From Opitutia bacterium (lineage in GTDB: Bacteria; Verrucomicrobiota; Verrucomicrobiia; Opitutales; UBA953), in contig BGOI01000013.1 of the NCBI GenBank assembly GCA_003569165.1, positions 1 through 44,451 on the forward strand: 44,451 nt of DNA, written 5' to 3'. The position numbers and the translations under genes are program-made. Each line of letters opens with the position of its first letter. Positions within the stretch are counted from its first letter, which is position 1. Below, piece by piece: positions 35,395 to 43,138 of the stretch. The notes under the pieces were generated by a model. That model ran no database searches. It was not told the origin of the DNA and saw only the letters and a list, made by a program, of their open reading frames with translations.

Positions 35395-36243
35395 TTAGAG
35401 CCGGACGCGCAGGCGCGGGGAGATGGGCGTACCGGCGTCGCGGCGCGGGCGCTTTGGGCCTTTACCAGGCGACTCGTCGTCGGCGATCAGAGCTTCCTCG
35501 AATTCCTTCGGCATCGGCGACGAGGCCTTGAAGTCGACCTTCGCACCCTGCCAGTCGAAAGACAACTGCGTCGACTCGGCGTGCAGGAAGAGACGCTTAA
35601 AGCCGCGGGCGGTGCCGACGGCCTTGTTGAATTCGAAGTCTCCGTAAGTGCGATCGCCAAGGATGGGATGACCGTGCGCGGAGCTCTGGACGCGCAACTG
35701 ATGCGTGCGACCGGTGCGCGGGTCGAGCTGGATGAGCGAAAGGGGGAGCGAGCCGCCAGCCGAGCGTTGCCAGGCGTAGACCGTCACCGCGGGGGCGCCG
35801 GCGCCCGTCTCGGATCGCACGCCGCCGCCGGGACCTTTGGTCTTGGCCATCTGATCCTGCCAGGTGCCGCGGGGGGTGCGCAGGCCGCGACCACGGATGA
35901 GGGCGACATAGCGCTTCATGACCTGCGAGCGGGCGAACATCTTGCGGACCAAGTCGGCGACGCCCTCGTCAAGCGAAAGGAGCAACGTCCCGCTGGTCGG
36001 GGAGTCGAGACGGTTGAGCAGATAGACGCGCCGAATACCGCCCTTGCCGTCGCGGACATGGAAGGCCTCCTCGTCGAGAGAGTAGTTGCCCGTGATCAGG
36101 ATGGTGCCCTTCTCGGCGACTTCACCCGGATTCGGATGGGACAGGATGCCATCAGGCTTCTCGACCGCGATAAGCCCGCATTCGTGTGACGCCACGACGC
36201 GTACGCCGCGTCCAAACGGGATCCAATCAGTAGCCAGAGTCAT
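35395..36243 (-). CDS. RluA-family pseudouridine synthase
   Basis: 282-aa cytosolic RNA-modifying enzyme that converts U to pseudouridine in rRNA or tRNA. Start ATG at 36243 overlaps the stop of the upstream gene (TGATG). Motifs: VVASHECGLIAVEKPDGILSHPNPG, the catalytic-Asp motif YLLNRLDSPTSGTLL (HRLD in most members, NRLD here), KRYVALIRG and the closing DPRTGRTHQLRVQSSAHGHPILGDRTYG. The Asn-for-His change next to the catalytic Asp is seen in some members and does not by itself imply inactivity. Which RNA site is modified cannot be told. The longer frame upstream is ignored because it runs inside the TonB-like gene. Confidence 0.92.
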   Translation of the reverse strand: MTLATDWIPFGRGVRVVASHECGLIAVEKPDGILSHPNPGEVAEKGTILITGNYSLDEEAFHVRDGKGGIRRVYLLNRLDSPTSGTLLLSLDEGVADLVRKMFARSQVMKRYVALIRGRGLRTPRGTWQDQMAKTKGPGGGVRSETGAGAPAVTVYAWQRSAGGSLPLSLIQLDPRTGRTHQLRVQSSAHGHPILGDRTYGDFEFNKAVGTARGFKRLFLHAESTQLSFDWQGAKVDFKASSPMPKEFEEALIADDESPGKGPKRPRRDAGTPISPRLRVRL

Positions 36244-37148
36244 CAGTGGTAAATAAAGTTGATCGTGACCGTGTCGCTCTCGCCGAACATGGCGACCATA
36301 TCCGCACGCCAGATATCGTAAGGTGCCGGCGCCATCACGGCATCCTTGCAGGCCAGGGTCATCACGCGGGTGACCTCGGTGCTGAGGACCCTGGCGTCCG
36401 TGACCGTGCCGTCGCGATGCAGCCGGAAGCGCACGATCACATTGCCGCGGGAGACGCTTTCGAACCGCGACCGCTCGATGATGCTCCACCAGCTGGACTG
36501 GATCGCCTCCAGCATGCGCTGGGTGTAGTCGCCATAGTTGCTGAAGCGGGCGTCGACGGCGATGGAACCGGCTCGGTTGACGCCGACGGGCCGACGCAGC
36601 AGCAGACCATACGTGCCGGAAGGCACGGAGGCGCGCGGACGGTCGGGATTGGCCGCGACGGGGACGGGAGCCGGCGAGGGCTGGGCGGCGGACTTGCCCG
36701 GGCCGGGCGGCGGCGCGGCCTTGACCGGCGCAGCCATCGAGACTGACGCCTGAGCGGCAGGCTGGGACTCAGATTGATCGATGGAGCGTGGCTTGCCCTG
36801 TGCAATCCGAAGCTGTTCGGACGTACCCTCGGATTTCGGGAGAGGCGAGTTGGTGGGCATCTTCTCCGGGACTGGCTGCGCGGCGGTCTGATTACGGGAG
36901 GAAGTAAACGGCGTGGTCTTGGGCACGGCCTGGTTGGCGAGCGGATTCGTTTCAATGAAACGCAGCTTCGGCGGCAGACGGGCTTCATCGATCTTGACCG
37001 GAGCCGTCAGGACTTCAATCGGACGGACGAACGCCACGACCTTCTGAAAGCTGTCCGGCAAGACCCAGAGAAGGAGCAGGTGCAGGCCGAGCGACACCGC
37101 GACCGCAATAGCCGCAGACCGGAATTCGGTGGTTCGTTCTGACTGCAC
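36243..37148 (-). CDS. TonB-like protein
   Basis: 301-aa envelope protein with GTG start at 37148. One N-terminal span (AAIAVAVSLGLHLLLLWVLP, ~12-31), a Pro/Ala-rich periplasmic linker (~55-185) and a C-terminal TonB-like domain: IQSSWWSIIERSRF, NVIVRFRLHRDGTVTDARVLS and the ending VTINFIYH. TonB couples proton-motive force to outer-membrane transporters; ExbB/ExbD are not in this window. A promoter with TTGAAG, 16 nt, TAACTT is 6 nt upstream of the GTG, so it may have a leaderless mRNA distinct from the genes upstream. Confidence 0.8.
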   Translation of the reverse strand: MQSERTTEFRSAAIAVAVSLGLHLLLLWVLPDSFQKVVAFVRPIEVLTAPVKIDEARLPPKLRFIETNPLANQAVPKTTPFTSSRNQTAAQPVPEKMPTNSPLPKSEGTSEQLRIAQGKPRSIDQSESQPAAQASVSMAAPVKAAPPPGPGKSAAQPSPAPVPVAANPDRPRASVPSGTYGLLLRRPVGVNRAGSIAVDARFSNYGDYTQRMLEAIQSSWWSIIERSRFESVSRGNVIVRFRLHRDGTVTDARVLSTEVTRVMTLACKDAVMAPAPYDIWRADMVAMFGESDTVTINFIYH

Positions 37149-37154
37149 GACGTG

Positions 37155-37182
37155 AAGTTAGGCCGCCGTCGTCCGACTTCAA
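37155..37182 (-). promoter_or_regulatory. Putative promoter giving a leaderless TonB-like mRNA
   Basis: On the minus strand TTGAAG (37177-37182), a 16-nt spacer and TAACTT (37155-37160), ending 6 nt before the GTG start at 37148. Confidence 0.5.
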
Positions 37183-37198
37183 GCGTAGGCGGGAGCGA

Positions 37199-38110
37199 TT
37201 ATCGGCCGGCGAACTCCCGGGTCAGGGCCGCCAAGGTCCGGCGGCAGTCCTCGCGCGTGCCGAGCACGACGAAAAGCTGGTAGCCATAGTCGCCGGGCTT
37301 GATGCCGGCCGGCGAACGAAGCCGGAAGACGCAGTTCCACTTCATGACCTTATCATGGTCGAACTTGAAACGGCCGTAGCCGACGGCGGGCTGGCCCGCG
37401 GGCGGGCGTGTCGGCGTGAAGACGCCCATCGCATGGGAACCCGAGGGCGTCGAGAGCACGACCGGGTCACGCTGCTCGCCGTCTTGCCTCGGCAAGGGTA
37501 CGAGCGTCGACGTCTTCGCATCGAAACGAAGCTCTTCACTGAAGGACCATGGCATATAACCCGTGAGGGCCTCGACCTGCAGATATGTGTGCGAGCGATC
37601 GGCCGGCACCGTGAACGTCACCCGGTAATCGAGCACGTGGTCCATCTGCGGCCGGCCGATGCGCACCTGCTTGGTGAGGACGTGGTCGGAAAGAAGTCGG
37701 TCGTTCAACGCGACGTGCCCACCGGACTTCATGCCCGGAGCGAGCCAGTAGGCCATGCGGGTGCGGGTCGTCAGCACGCCGTCACTGACGGAGAGCCCCT
37801 CGAGGCGGCTCGTCGACTTCGGCCCGAGCGCATCCACGACCGATCCGGCCTCGGTCGGGTTGTAGCATTCGACGTGATAGACCCCGCCGACATCGGCGTT
37901 GATCGCGGACTGCAACTGGCGGCCATGGTCATGCGAATCGATGAACTCGACGCCATCCCACTTCACGGAGTCGATCGCCCCAGCGAGGCGACTGGTCGTA
38001 CGGATCACGAGAGGCTTACCGCCAATCGTGCCAGAGATCTCGGCATCGCCACTGACGGCGGGAGCCTGCGCAAGTGCCACGGTCGGCAGGAGGAGCAACC
38101 AGGCCTTCAT
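37199..38110 (-). CDS. Exported protein of unknown function
   Basis: 303-aa secreted protein, signal peptide MKAWLLLLPTVALAQAPAV. The body is beta-rich: GKPLVIRTTSRLAGAIDSVKWDGVEFIDSHDHGRQLQSA, VYHVECYNPTEAGS, TRTRMAYWLAPGM, YRVTFTVPADRSHTYLQVEALTGYMP and GYGRFKFDHDKVMKWNCVFRL. The repeated strand pattern suits a carbohydrate-binding or mutarotase-like beta-sandwich, but I do not recognise the family. It overlaps the Maf gene by 4 nt (38107-38110) and has a real Shine-Dalgarno (AAGGA, 7 nt spacing), unusual in this window. Confidence 0.75.
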   Translation of the reverse strand: MKAWLLLLPTVALAQAPAVSGDAEISGTIGGKPLVIRTTSRLAGAIDSVKWDGVEFIDSHDHGRQLQSAINADVGGVYHVECYNPTEAGSVVDALGPKSTSRLEGLSVSDGVLTTRTRMAYWLAPGMKSGGHVALNDRLLSDHVLTKQVRIGRPQMDHVLDYRVTFTVPADRSHTYLQVEALTGYMPWSFSEELRFDAKTSTLVPLPRQDGEQRDPVVLSTPSGSHAMGVFTPTRPPAGQPAVGYGRFKFDHDKVMKWNCVFRLRSPAGIKPGDYGYQLFVVLGTREDCRRTLAALTREFAGR

Positions 38111-38763
38111 GCGGTGATCCTTTCCAGGACGCCGAGCGAGGCGAGGCGGGCTTTGACGAATTCGACCGGCAAGCCCATGATCGTCGAGATGGGCTGCTGG
38201 AAATCGGCGATGATGATCTCCTTGCCCTGTTGGATACCGTAGGCGCCAGCCTTATCCAAGGTGTCCACCAAGGACTGATAGCGTGTGATATCGTCTTCGG
38301 CGAGGTCGCGGAAGCGAACCCAGGCCGTGACGTCGTGCGACTCGTCGATACCCAGCGCCGGACAAAGCAGGCAGACGCCGGTGTGGACCGTATGCTCGCG
38401 ACCGGAAAGACTGCGGAGCATCGCGCGGGACTCGGCGAGGTCGGCTGGCTTGTTCAAGGCGCGATCGCCGAGGGCCACCGTGGTATCAGAGCCGAGGACC
38501 AACGCATCGGGATACAGACGGGAGACCGCGGCGGCCTTCAGGCGGGCGTTATGCAGAACCATCTGCGCGGGGTCGGTCGAGGGATCTTCGTGCTCGGTCA
38601 CCGCGGCCACCAGGACGCGATGGGGGATACCCGCTTCGCGGAGCAACTCCGTGCGCCGCGGCGAAGCGGAGGCGAGGATGAGGACGAGCGGCGACGACAC
38701 CCCCTGACAGGAGCGGAATAATCGGAATAAGACAACCGCAACAGCCGCCATGCTTTCCTTCAT
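38107..38763 (-). CDS. Maf-like nucleotide pyrophosphatase
   Basis: Cytosolic nucleoside triphosphate pyrophosphatase of the Maf/Ham1-like family, up to 218 aa, which hydrolyses non-canonical or excess NTPs. Motifs: LILASASPRRTELLREAGIPH, VLGSDTTVALGDRALNKP and GAYGIQQGKEIIIADFQQPISTIMGLP. A Shine-Dalgarno (AAGGAG) 4 nt from the ATG at 38763 supports that start. A GTG at 38700 would give the shorter usual N-terminus (VSSPLVLILASASPRR) and is an alternative. It leads an operon Maf - unknown - TonB-like - RluA type. Confidence 0.9.
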   Translation of the reverse strand: MKESMAAVAVVLFRLFRSCQGVSSPLVLILASASPRRTELLREAGIPHRVLVAAVTEHEDPSTDPAQMVLHNARLKAAAVSRLYPDALVLGSDTTVALGDRALNKPADLAESRAMLRSLSGREHTVHTGVCLLCPALGIDESHDVTAWVRFRDLAEDDITRYQSLVDTLDKAGAYGIQQGKEIIIADFQQPISTIMGLPVEFVKARLASLGVLERITA

Positions 38764-38775
38764 TTACTCCTTCGG

Positions 38776-38822
38776 CCCTACCCCTAATCCTACGCCTGTC
38801 CCTGCTCCTATCCCTGTCCCTG
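38776..38822 (+). repeat. C-rich hexamer tract in the pectate lyase leader
   Basis: Degenerate CCCTRN/CCTRTC units (CCCTACCCCTAATCC, then GCCTGTCCCTG, CTCCTATCCCTGTCCCTG) end 8 nt before the pectate lyase start. Similar to the tracts at 18410-18444 and 29241-29267. Confidence 0.65.
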
Positions 38823-38829
38823 TAATTCC

Positions 38830-39861
38830 ATGCGCCCCGCCCTGCTCTTCCTTGCGTGCCTCGCCCTCAGTCCTTTGCTCTCCGCGGATGAAAGCGCCCG
38901 TCGCTACCTGAACAAGCCAGATAGCTGGTTCGCCTCCACCGAGGCAAAACAGGTCGCCGCCATCATCCTGAGTTTTCAGTGCGACGCCGGCGGCTGGCCG
39001 AAGAACACCGACACCATTAGCAAGGCCTACGACGGCGATCGCGCGAAATTGCAGCCAACCTTCGATAATAAGGCTACCGTCGATGAGCTGCGCTTCATGG
39101 CGCGCATGGTCAACGCGACCCAGGACGCGACCTACCGCAAGTCTTTCGACCGCGGACTGGCGTACGTGCTCTCCGCGCAATACGCGAACGGTGGCTGGCC
39201 GCAGTTCTTCCCGCTGCGCAAAGGCTACTACGACCGCATCACCTTCAACGACGGCGCGATGGTGCGTATCCTGCAGTTCGTCCGCGAAGTCGCCACGGAA
39301 AAGACCTACACGTTCCTCGAACCCAAAACGCGCGCGGCCTGCCTAAAGGCGTTCGACCTCGGCATCGCCTGCATCCTGAAATGCCAGATCATCGTCGGCG
39401 GTAAGCCCACCGTCTGGTGTGCCCAGCACGACGAGAAGACCTTCGCGCCAGCCAAGGCGCGCAGCTACGAACTTCCTTCCTTCAGCGGCAGCGAGTCGGT
39501 CGGCATCGTTCGCCTCCTTATGAGTCTCGAGAAGCCCACGCCTGAGATCCGTTCCGCCATCGAAGGCGCCGTCGCTTGGTTTGAAGCGCACAAGGTGAGC
39601 GGCCAACGACTAGAGACCAAGAAGAGCCTTCTGGGCACTCCAGACCTCGTCATGGTCCCGGATGCCAAGGCCCCCGCCCTCTGGGCCCGCTTCTACGACC
39701 TCAAGACCGGCGTGCCCTACGTCTGCGACCGGGATGGTATCCCGAAGCCCCAGCTGGCCGACATCGGCCACGAGCGTCGCAACGGCTACAGCTGGTTCGG
39801 CGAATACGCCCGGGACTTGCTGGCTAAGGACTACCCCTCATGGAAGAAGGCGGGGCACTGA
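38830..39861 (+). CDS. Pectate lyase, polysaccharide lyase family 10
   Basis: Secreted lyase of 343 aa that cleaves polygalacturonate by beta-elimination. Signal peptide MRPALLFLACLALSPLLSA. Family PL10 landmarks in order: QCDAGGWPKNTDTI, TFDNKATVDELRFMARM, FDRGLAYVLSAQYANGGWPQFFPLRKGYYDRITFNDGAMVRIL, WCAQHDEKTF and the C-terminal ERRNGYSWFGEYARDLL. The conserved Asp of the QHD block and the Arg pair in ERRNGY fit the calcium-dependent active site. Start lacks a Shine-Dalgarno and sits after a C-rich hexamer tract. It is the only polysaccharide lyase here; pectin or alginate-like substrate is expected. Confidence 0.93.
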   Translation: MRPALLFLACLALSPLLSADESARRYLNKPDSWFASTEAKQVAAIILSFQCDAGGWPKNTDTISKAYDGDRAKLQPTFDNKATVDELRFMARMVNATQDATYRKSFDRGLAYVLSAQYANGGWPQFFPLRKGYYDRITFNDGAMVRILQFVREVATEKTYTFLEPKTRAACLKAFDLGIACILKCQIIVGGKPTVWCAQHDEKTFAPAKARSYELPSFSGSESVGIVRLLMSLEKPTPEIRSAIEGAVAWFEAHKVSGQRLETKKSLLGTPDLVMVPDAKAPALWARFYDLKTGVPYVCDRDGIPKPQLADIGHERRNGYSWFGEYARDLLAKDYPSWKKAGH

Positions 39862-39878
39862 GGAACATTGGACGGAAG

Positions 39879-39908
39879 TTGCCCTCTGATTAATAAGGGC
39901 CTTATTTA
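39879..39908 (+). promoter_or_regulatory. Putative promoter before the PSD1-type gene
   Basis: TTGCCC (39879-39884), 18-nt spacer and TATTTA (39903-39908), 10 nt before the ATG. The spacer contains the palindrome AATAAGG-G-CCTTATT (39892-39906), a possible operator or weak terminator. Confidence 0.4.
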
Positions 39909-39918
39909 GCCCTACCCC

Positions 39919-42900
39919 ATGCCCGCGACCTCCGCCCTCCTGCGCCGACTGACCCTTGCGACCCTCGTCGTCTGGGGCGCCTCAGTTCAGGCCGCCGGCG
40001 ACGATCAGGCCGAGAAGGCCGTCGCCCTCCTGGACTCTCGTTGCTTCAAGTGCCACAGCCACTCCGCCGGCAAGAACAAGGGTGGCTTGGTCATGGACAG
40101 CCTCGCCGGCCTGACCACCGGTGGTGACGGCGGCGCAGCCCTCATCCCGGGTGACCCCGCCAAGAGCCTCTTTCTTCAGAACATCCTCTCCACGGATCCC
40201 GAAGTCATGATGCCGCCGAAAGGCGATCGGTTGACCAAAGAAGAAGTCACTCTCCTCCAGGACTGGGTTAAGTCCGGGGCAACCTGGCCGAAGAGCCGGA
40301 CCAAGGCGCCCGTTGCCGGTCGCTACCTTCCTGGCACCATCGGCGAGAAGGAAAAAGGCTGGTGGGCGTATCAACCCGTCAAGCTCCCCGAACTTCCCGC
40401 TGGTAAGTCTGCCCACCCGATCGATCGTTTCATCGACGCCCGACTCGCCAAAGATGGCCTGACGCCTTCCGGCGAAGCCGAGCGCGGAGTCCTCATCCGC
40501 CGCGTCACCTTCGACGCCACCGGACTCCCCCCGACGCCTGAAGACGTCGCCGCCTTCGTCCAGTCCACCGATCCGCTCGCCTACGAGAAACTCGTCGACC
40601 GACTCCTGGCCACGCCCGCCTACGGTCAACGCATGGGCCGAGCTTGGCTCGACCTCGTGCGCTATGCCGACAGCGACGGCTTCCGCATCGACGACTTCCG
40701 CCCGACTGCCTGGCGCTACCGCGATTACGTCATCCAGGCCTACAACGAGAACAAACCGTACGACCGCTTCATCCAGGAACAGATCGCGGGCGACGAACTT
40801 TTCCCCGGCGACCCCCAGGCGCTCACCGCCCTTGGATACCTTCGCCACTGGATCTACGAATACAACAACCGCGACGCCCGCAGCCAGTGGGACAACATCC
40901 TCAACGACATCACCGACACCACCGGCGACGTCTTCCTCGGTGCCGGCATGCAGTGCGCCCGCTGCCACGACCATAAGTTCGACCCGATTCTCCAGCGCGA
41001 TTACTACGCCCTCCGGAGCTTCTTCAACAACACCGTTCCCGTCGAAGATCGGGTCGCCTGGACGACGAAGGAAGCCGGCGAACATGCGCGCAAGCTGGCC
41101 GCGTGGGAAAAGGAAACGAAGTCGATCCGCGACGAGATTACTGAGCTCGAGAAGAAATACCGCGAGACCGCGACCCGGAAGGCCATCGAGATCTTTCCGG
41201 ACGACGTCCAAGAGATGCTCAACAAGCCCCTAGCCCAGCGCACGCCCTACGAGCAGCAGGTCGCCGCCCTCGCCTGGCGACAGGTCGACTACGAATACAA
41301 CCGCCTCGACCGCTCCATCAAGGGCGCGGATAGCGTCAAGCACGCCGACCTGAAGCGTAAGCTCGCCGAACACGATAAGCAGAAGCCGGAAGAACCGCCT
41401 TTCGTCCTCACCATTCGCGAGACCGGCGCGCAGGGCTTAGACGCCGTCATCCCCAAGAAGAATACCGTCGTCCCGCCCGCCTTCCTCACCGTCCTCAGCG
41501 CGAACTACCCCGCCGAACCCGCCGCCATCACGCCGGCCGCCGACGGTACCACGACCGGGCGCCGCACCGTGCTCGCGCGCTGGCTGACGGAAAAATCGAA
41601 TCCCTTCACCGCACGCTTGGCGATGAACCGCCTCTGGCAGCTCAACTTCCGCCGTGGTCTGGCGCCTTACGCGAGCGACTTCGGCCGCCTCGGCGAGCCG
41701 CCCTCCCACCCCGAGCTACTCGATTGGCTCTCCGCTGAATTCATGGCGAAAGACTGGGATCAGAAAGCGATGCATCGCCTCATCCTGACGAGCGCCGCCT
41801 ATCGCCGCTCCTCGCTGCACCCTGATCCCAAGGACGGCCAGCTTAAGGATCCGCAGAACGCCCTGCTCTGGCGCTTCCAACCCCAGCGCCTGGAGTCCGA
41901 GCAAATCCGCGATGCCATCTTCACGGCCTGTGGTGACCTCAAGACCGACAAGCAGGCCGGACCAAGCGTGGTCTACGGTGAACCCGTGCGCAGCATCTTC
42001 ACGCGCATCATGCGCAATAACCGCGACCCGCTCGCCGACGTCTTCGACGCACCGCAGTGGTTCAGCAGCGCCTCCTCGCGCGACGTGACCACGACGCCGA
42101 TCCAATCCCTCCTTCTCCTCAACAGCCCCTTCATGCTGAAACGCGGTGAAGCCCTCGCGGCCCGCGTGGTCAAGGAAGTCCCGGGCGACGAAGCCGCCCA
42201 GGTCCGCCGTCTTTATCAAATCCTTTTCGCCCGCCTGCCCTCCACGGAAGAAGCCCGACGGGCGGCATCCTTCCTCAAGGAAGTCCAAGCGCAGAAGCCC
42301 ACGGTGGCCGTCACCGCCGCCTTGGCTAATGATTTCCAACCGGAGAAAGTCCCCTTCCGCGATGGCCAAGGCGCCCACCTTGACGCCGCTCATCGCAAGC
42401 CGTTCCTCGCCCCCGGTGCGACCGAGGCCGACTTTGCCAAGGGCTTTACCATCGAGGGAGTGATCGTGCCCCGCACCGTGAGTGACACCGGCTCGGTCCG
42501 CGTCATCGCCGCCCAAGTCGGCAAGGGCAAGGCTGACGGCTACTGGCAGTTCGGCGTCACCGGACTGAAGTCCCGCCGAGCCCCGCGCGTGCTCGTGCTC
42601 CAGGCCCACGGCCCTCTCCTCGGCGGCACCGTCGGTGAAGCCGTGCAGTTCTCGAACCTGCGGATCGAGATGAACAAACCCTATTACGCCTCCGCGGCCG
42701 TGCGTTACGCTGACCAGAATGGGCCGGGCGAAGTGAGCTTCACCCTCAAGGACCTCGCCAACGACGACGAGCCCCTGCTCCATGACCGCGTCACCACGAG
42801 CCTCACGGGCTTACGCACCGCGACCCAGCCGATCCAGCTCGGTGGCAAGGGCGCTGACCGCGAAAGCTCCTTCCACGGCGTCATCGACGACCTCCGCCTG

Positions 42901-43138
42901 AGCGCCGGTGCGCTGGCCGACCCAGCCTTGCTCTATTCGAACGAAGACCTGCGTCCCGATACGCTCGGCTTCTGGCGCTTCGAGAACAAGACCGGCACCC
43001 TCCGCGACTCTTCCTCTAAAGGACGCGACCCTCGCCGTCGGCGCCGTCAAGGCCGCTGATACCAAGAGCGGCGCCACGCCGCTGGCCGCGCTCTGCCACG
43101 CCCTCCTCAACTCCTCCGAATTCCTCTACGTCGAATGA
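39919..43138 (+). CDS. PSCyt1/PSCyt2/PSD1 (DUF1549-DUF1553) cytochrome protein with LamG-like insert, one frameshift
   Basis: Exported multidomain protein of about 1072 aa. Signal peptide, then planctomycete cytochrome C domain PSCyt1 with RCFKCH (Cys42, Cys45, His46). PSCyt2/DUF1549 follows at ~165-370, with HPIDRFIDARL and CARCHDHKFDP (~344-354). PSD1/DUF1553 occupies ~540-790 (ARWLTEKSNPFTARLAMNRLWQLNFRRGL). A concanavalin A/LamG-like region (~795-1030, LDAAHRKPFLAPGATEADFAKGFTIEGVIVPR to FHGVIDDLRLSAGALADPALLYSNEDLRPDTLGFW) lies before the closing PSD1 helix ([16 protein letters not shown]). One extra G near 43021 shifts the frame; correcting it gives SSSKDATLAVG. It overlaps the DUF1501 gene by 4 nt. 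It probably acts with that partner in electron transfer or sugar breakdown; function is unknown. Confidence 0.9.

Noticed and set aside
35395-36489. N-terminal extension of the pseudouridine synthase to 36489
   Set aside because: The first 82 codons lie inside the TonB-like gene and encode Arg/His-rich shadow sequence. The TGATG start at 36243 fits the family.
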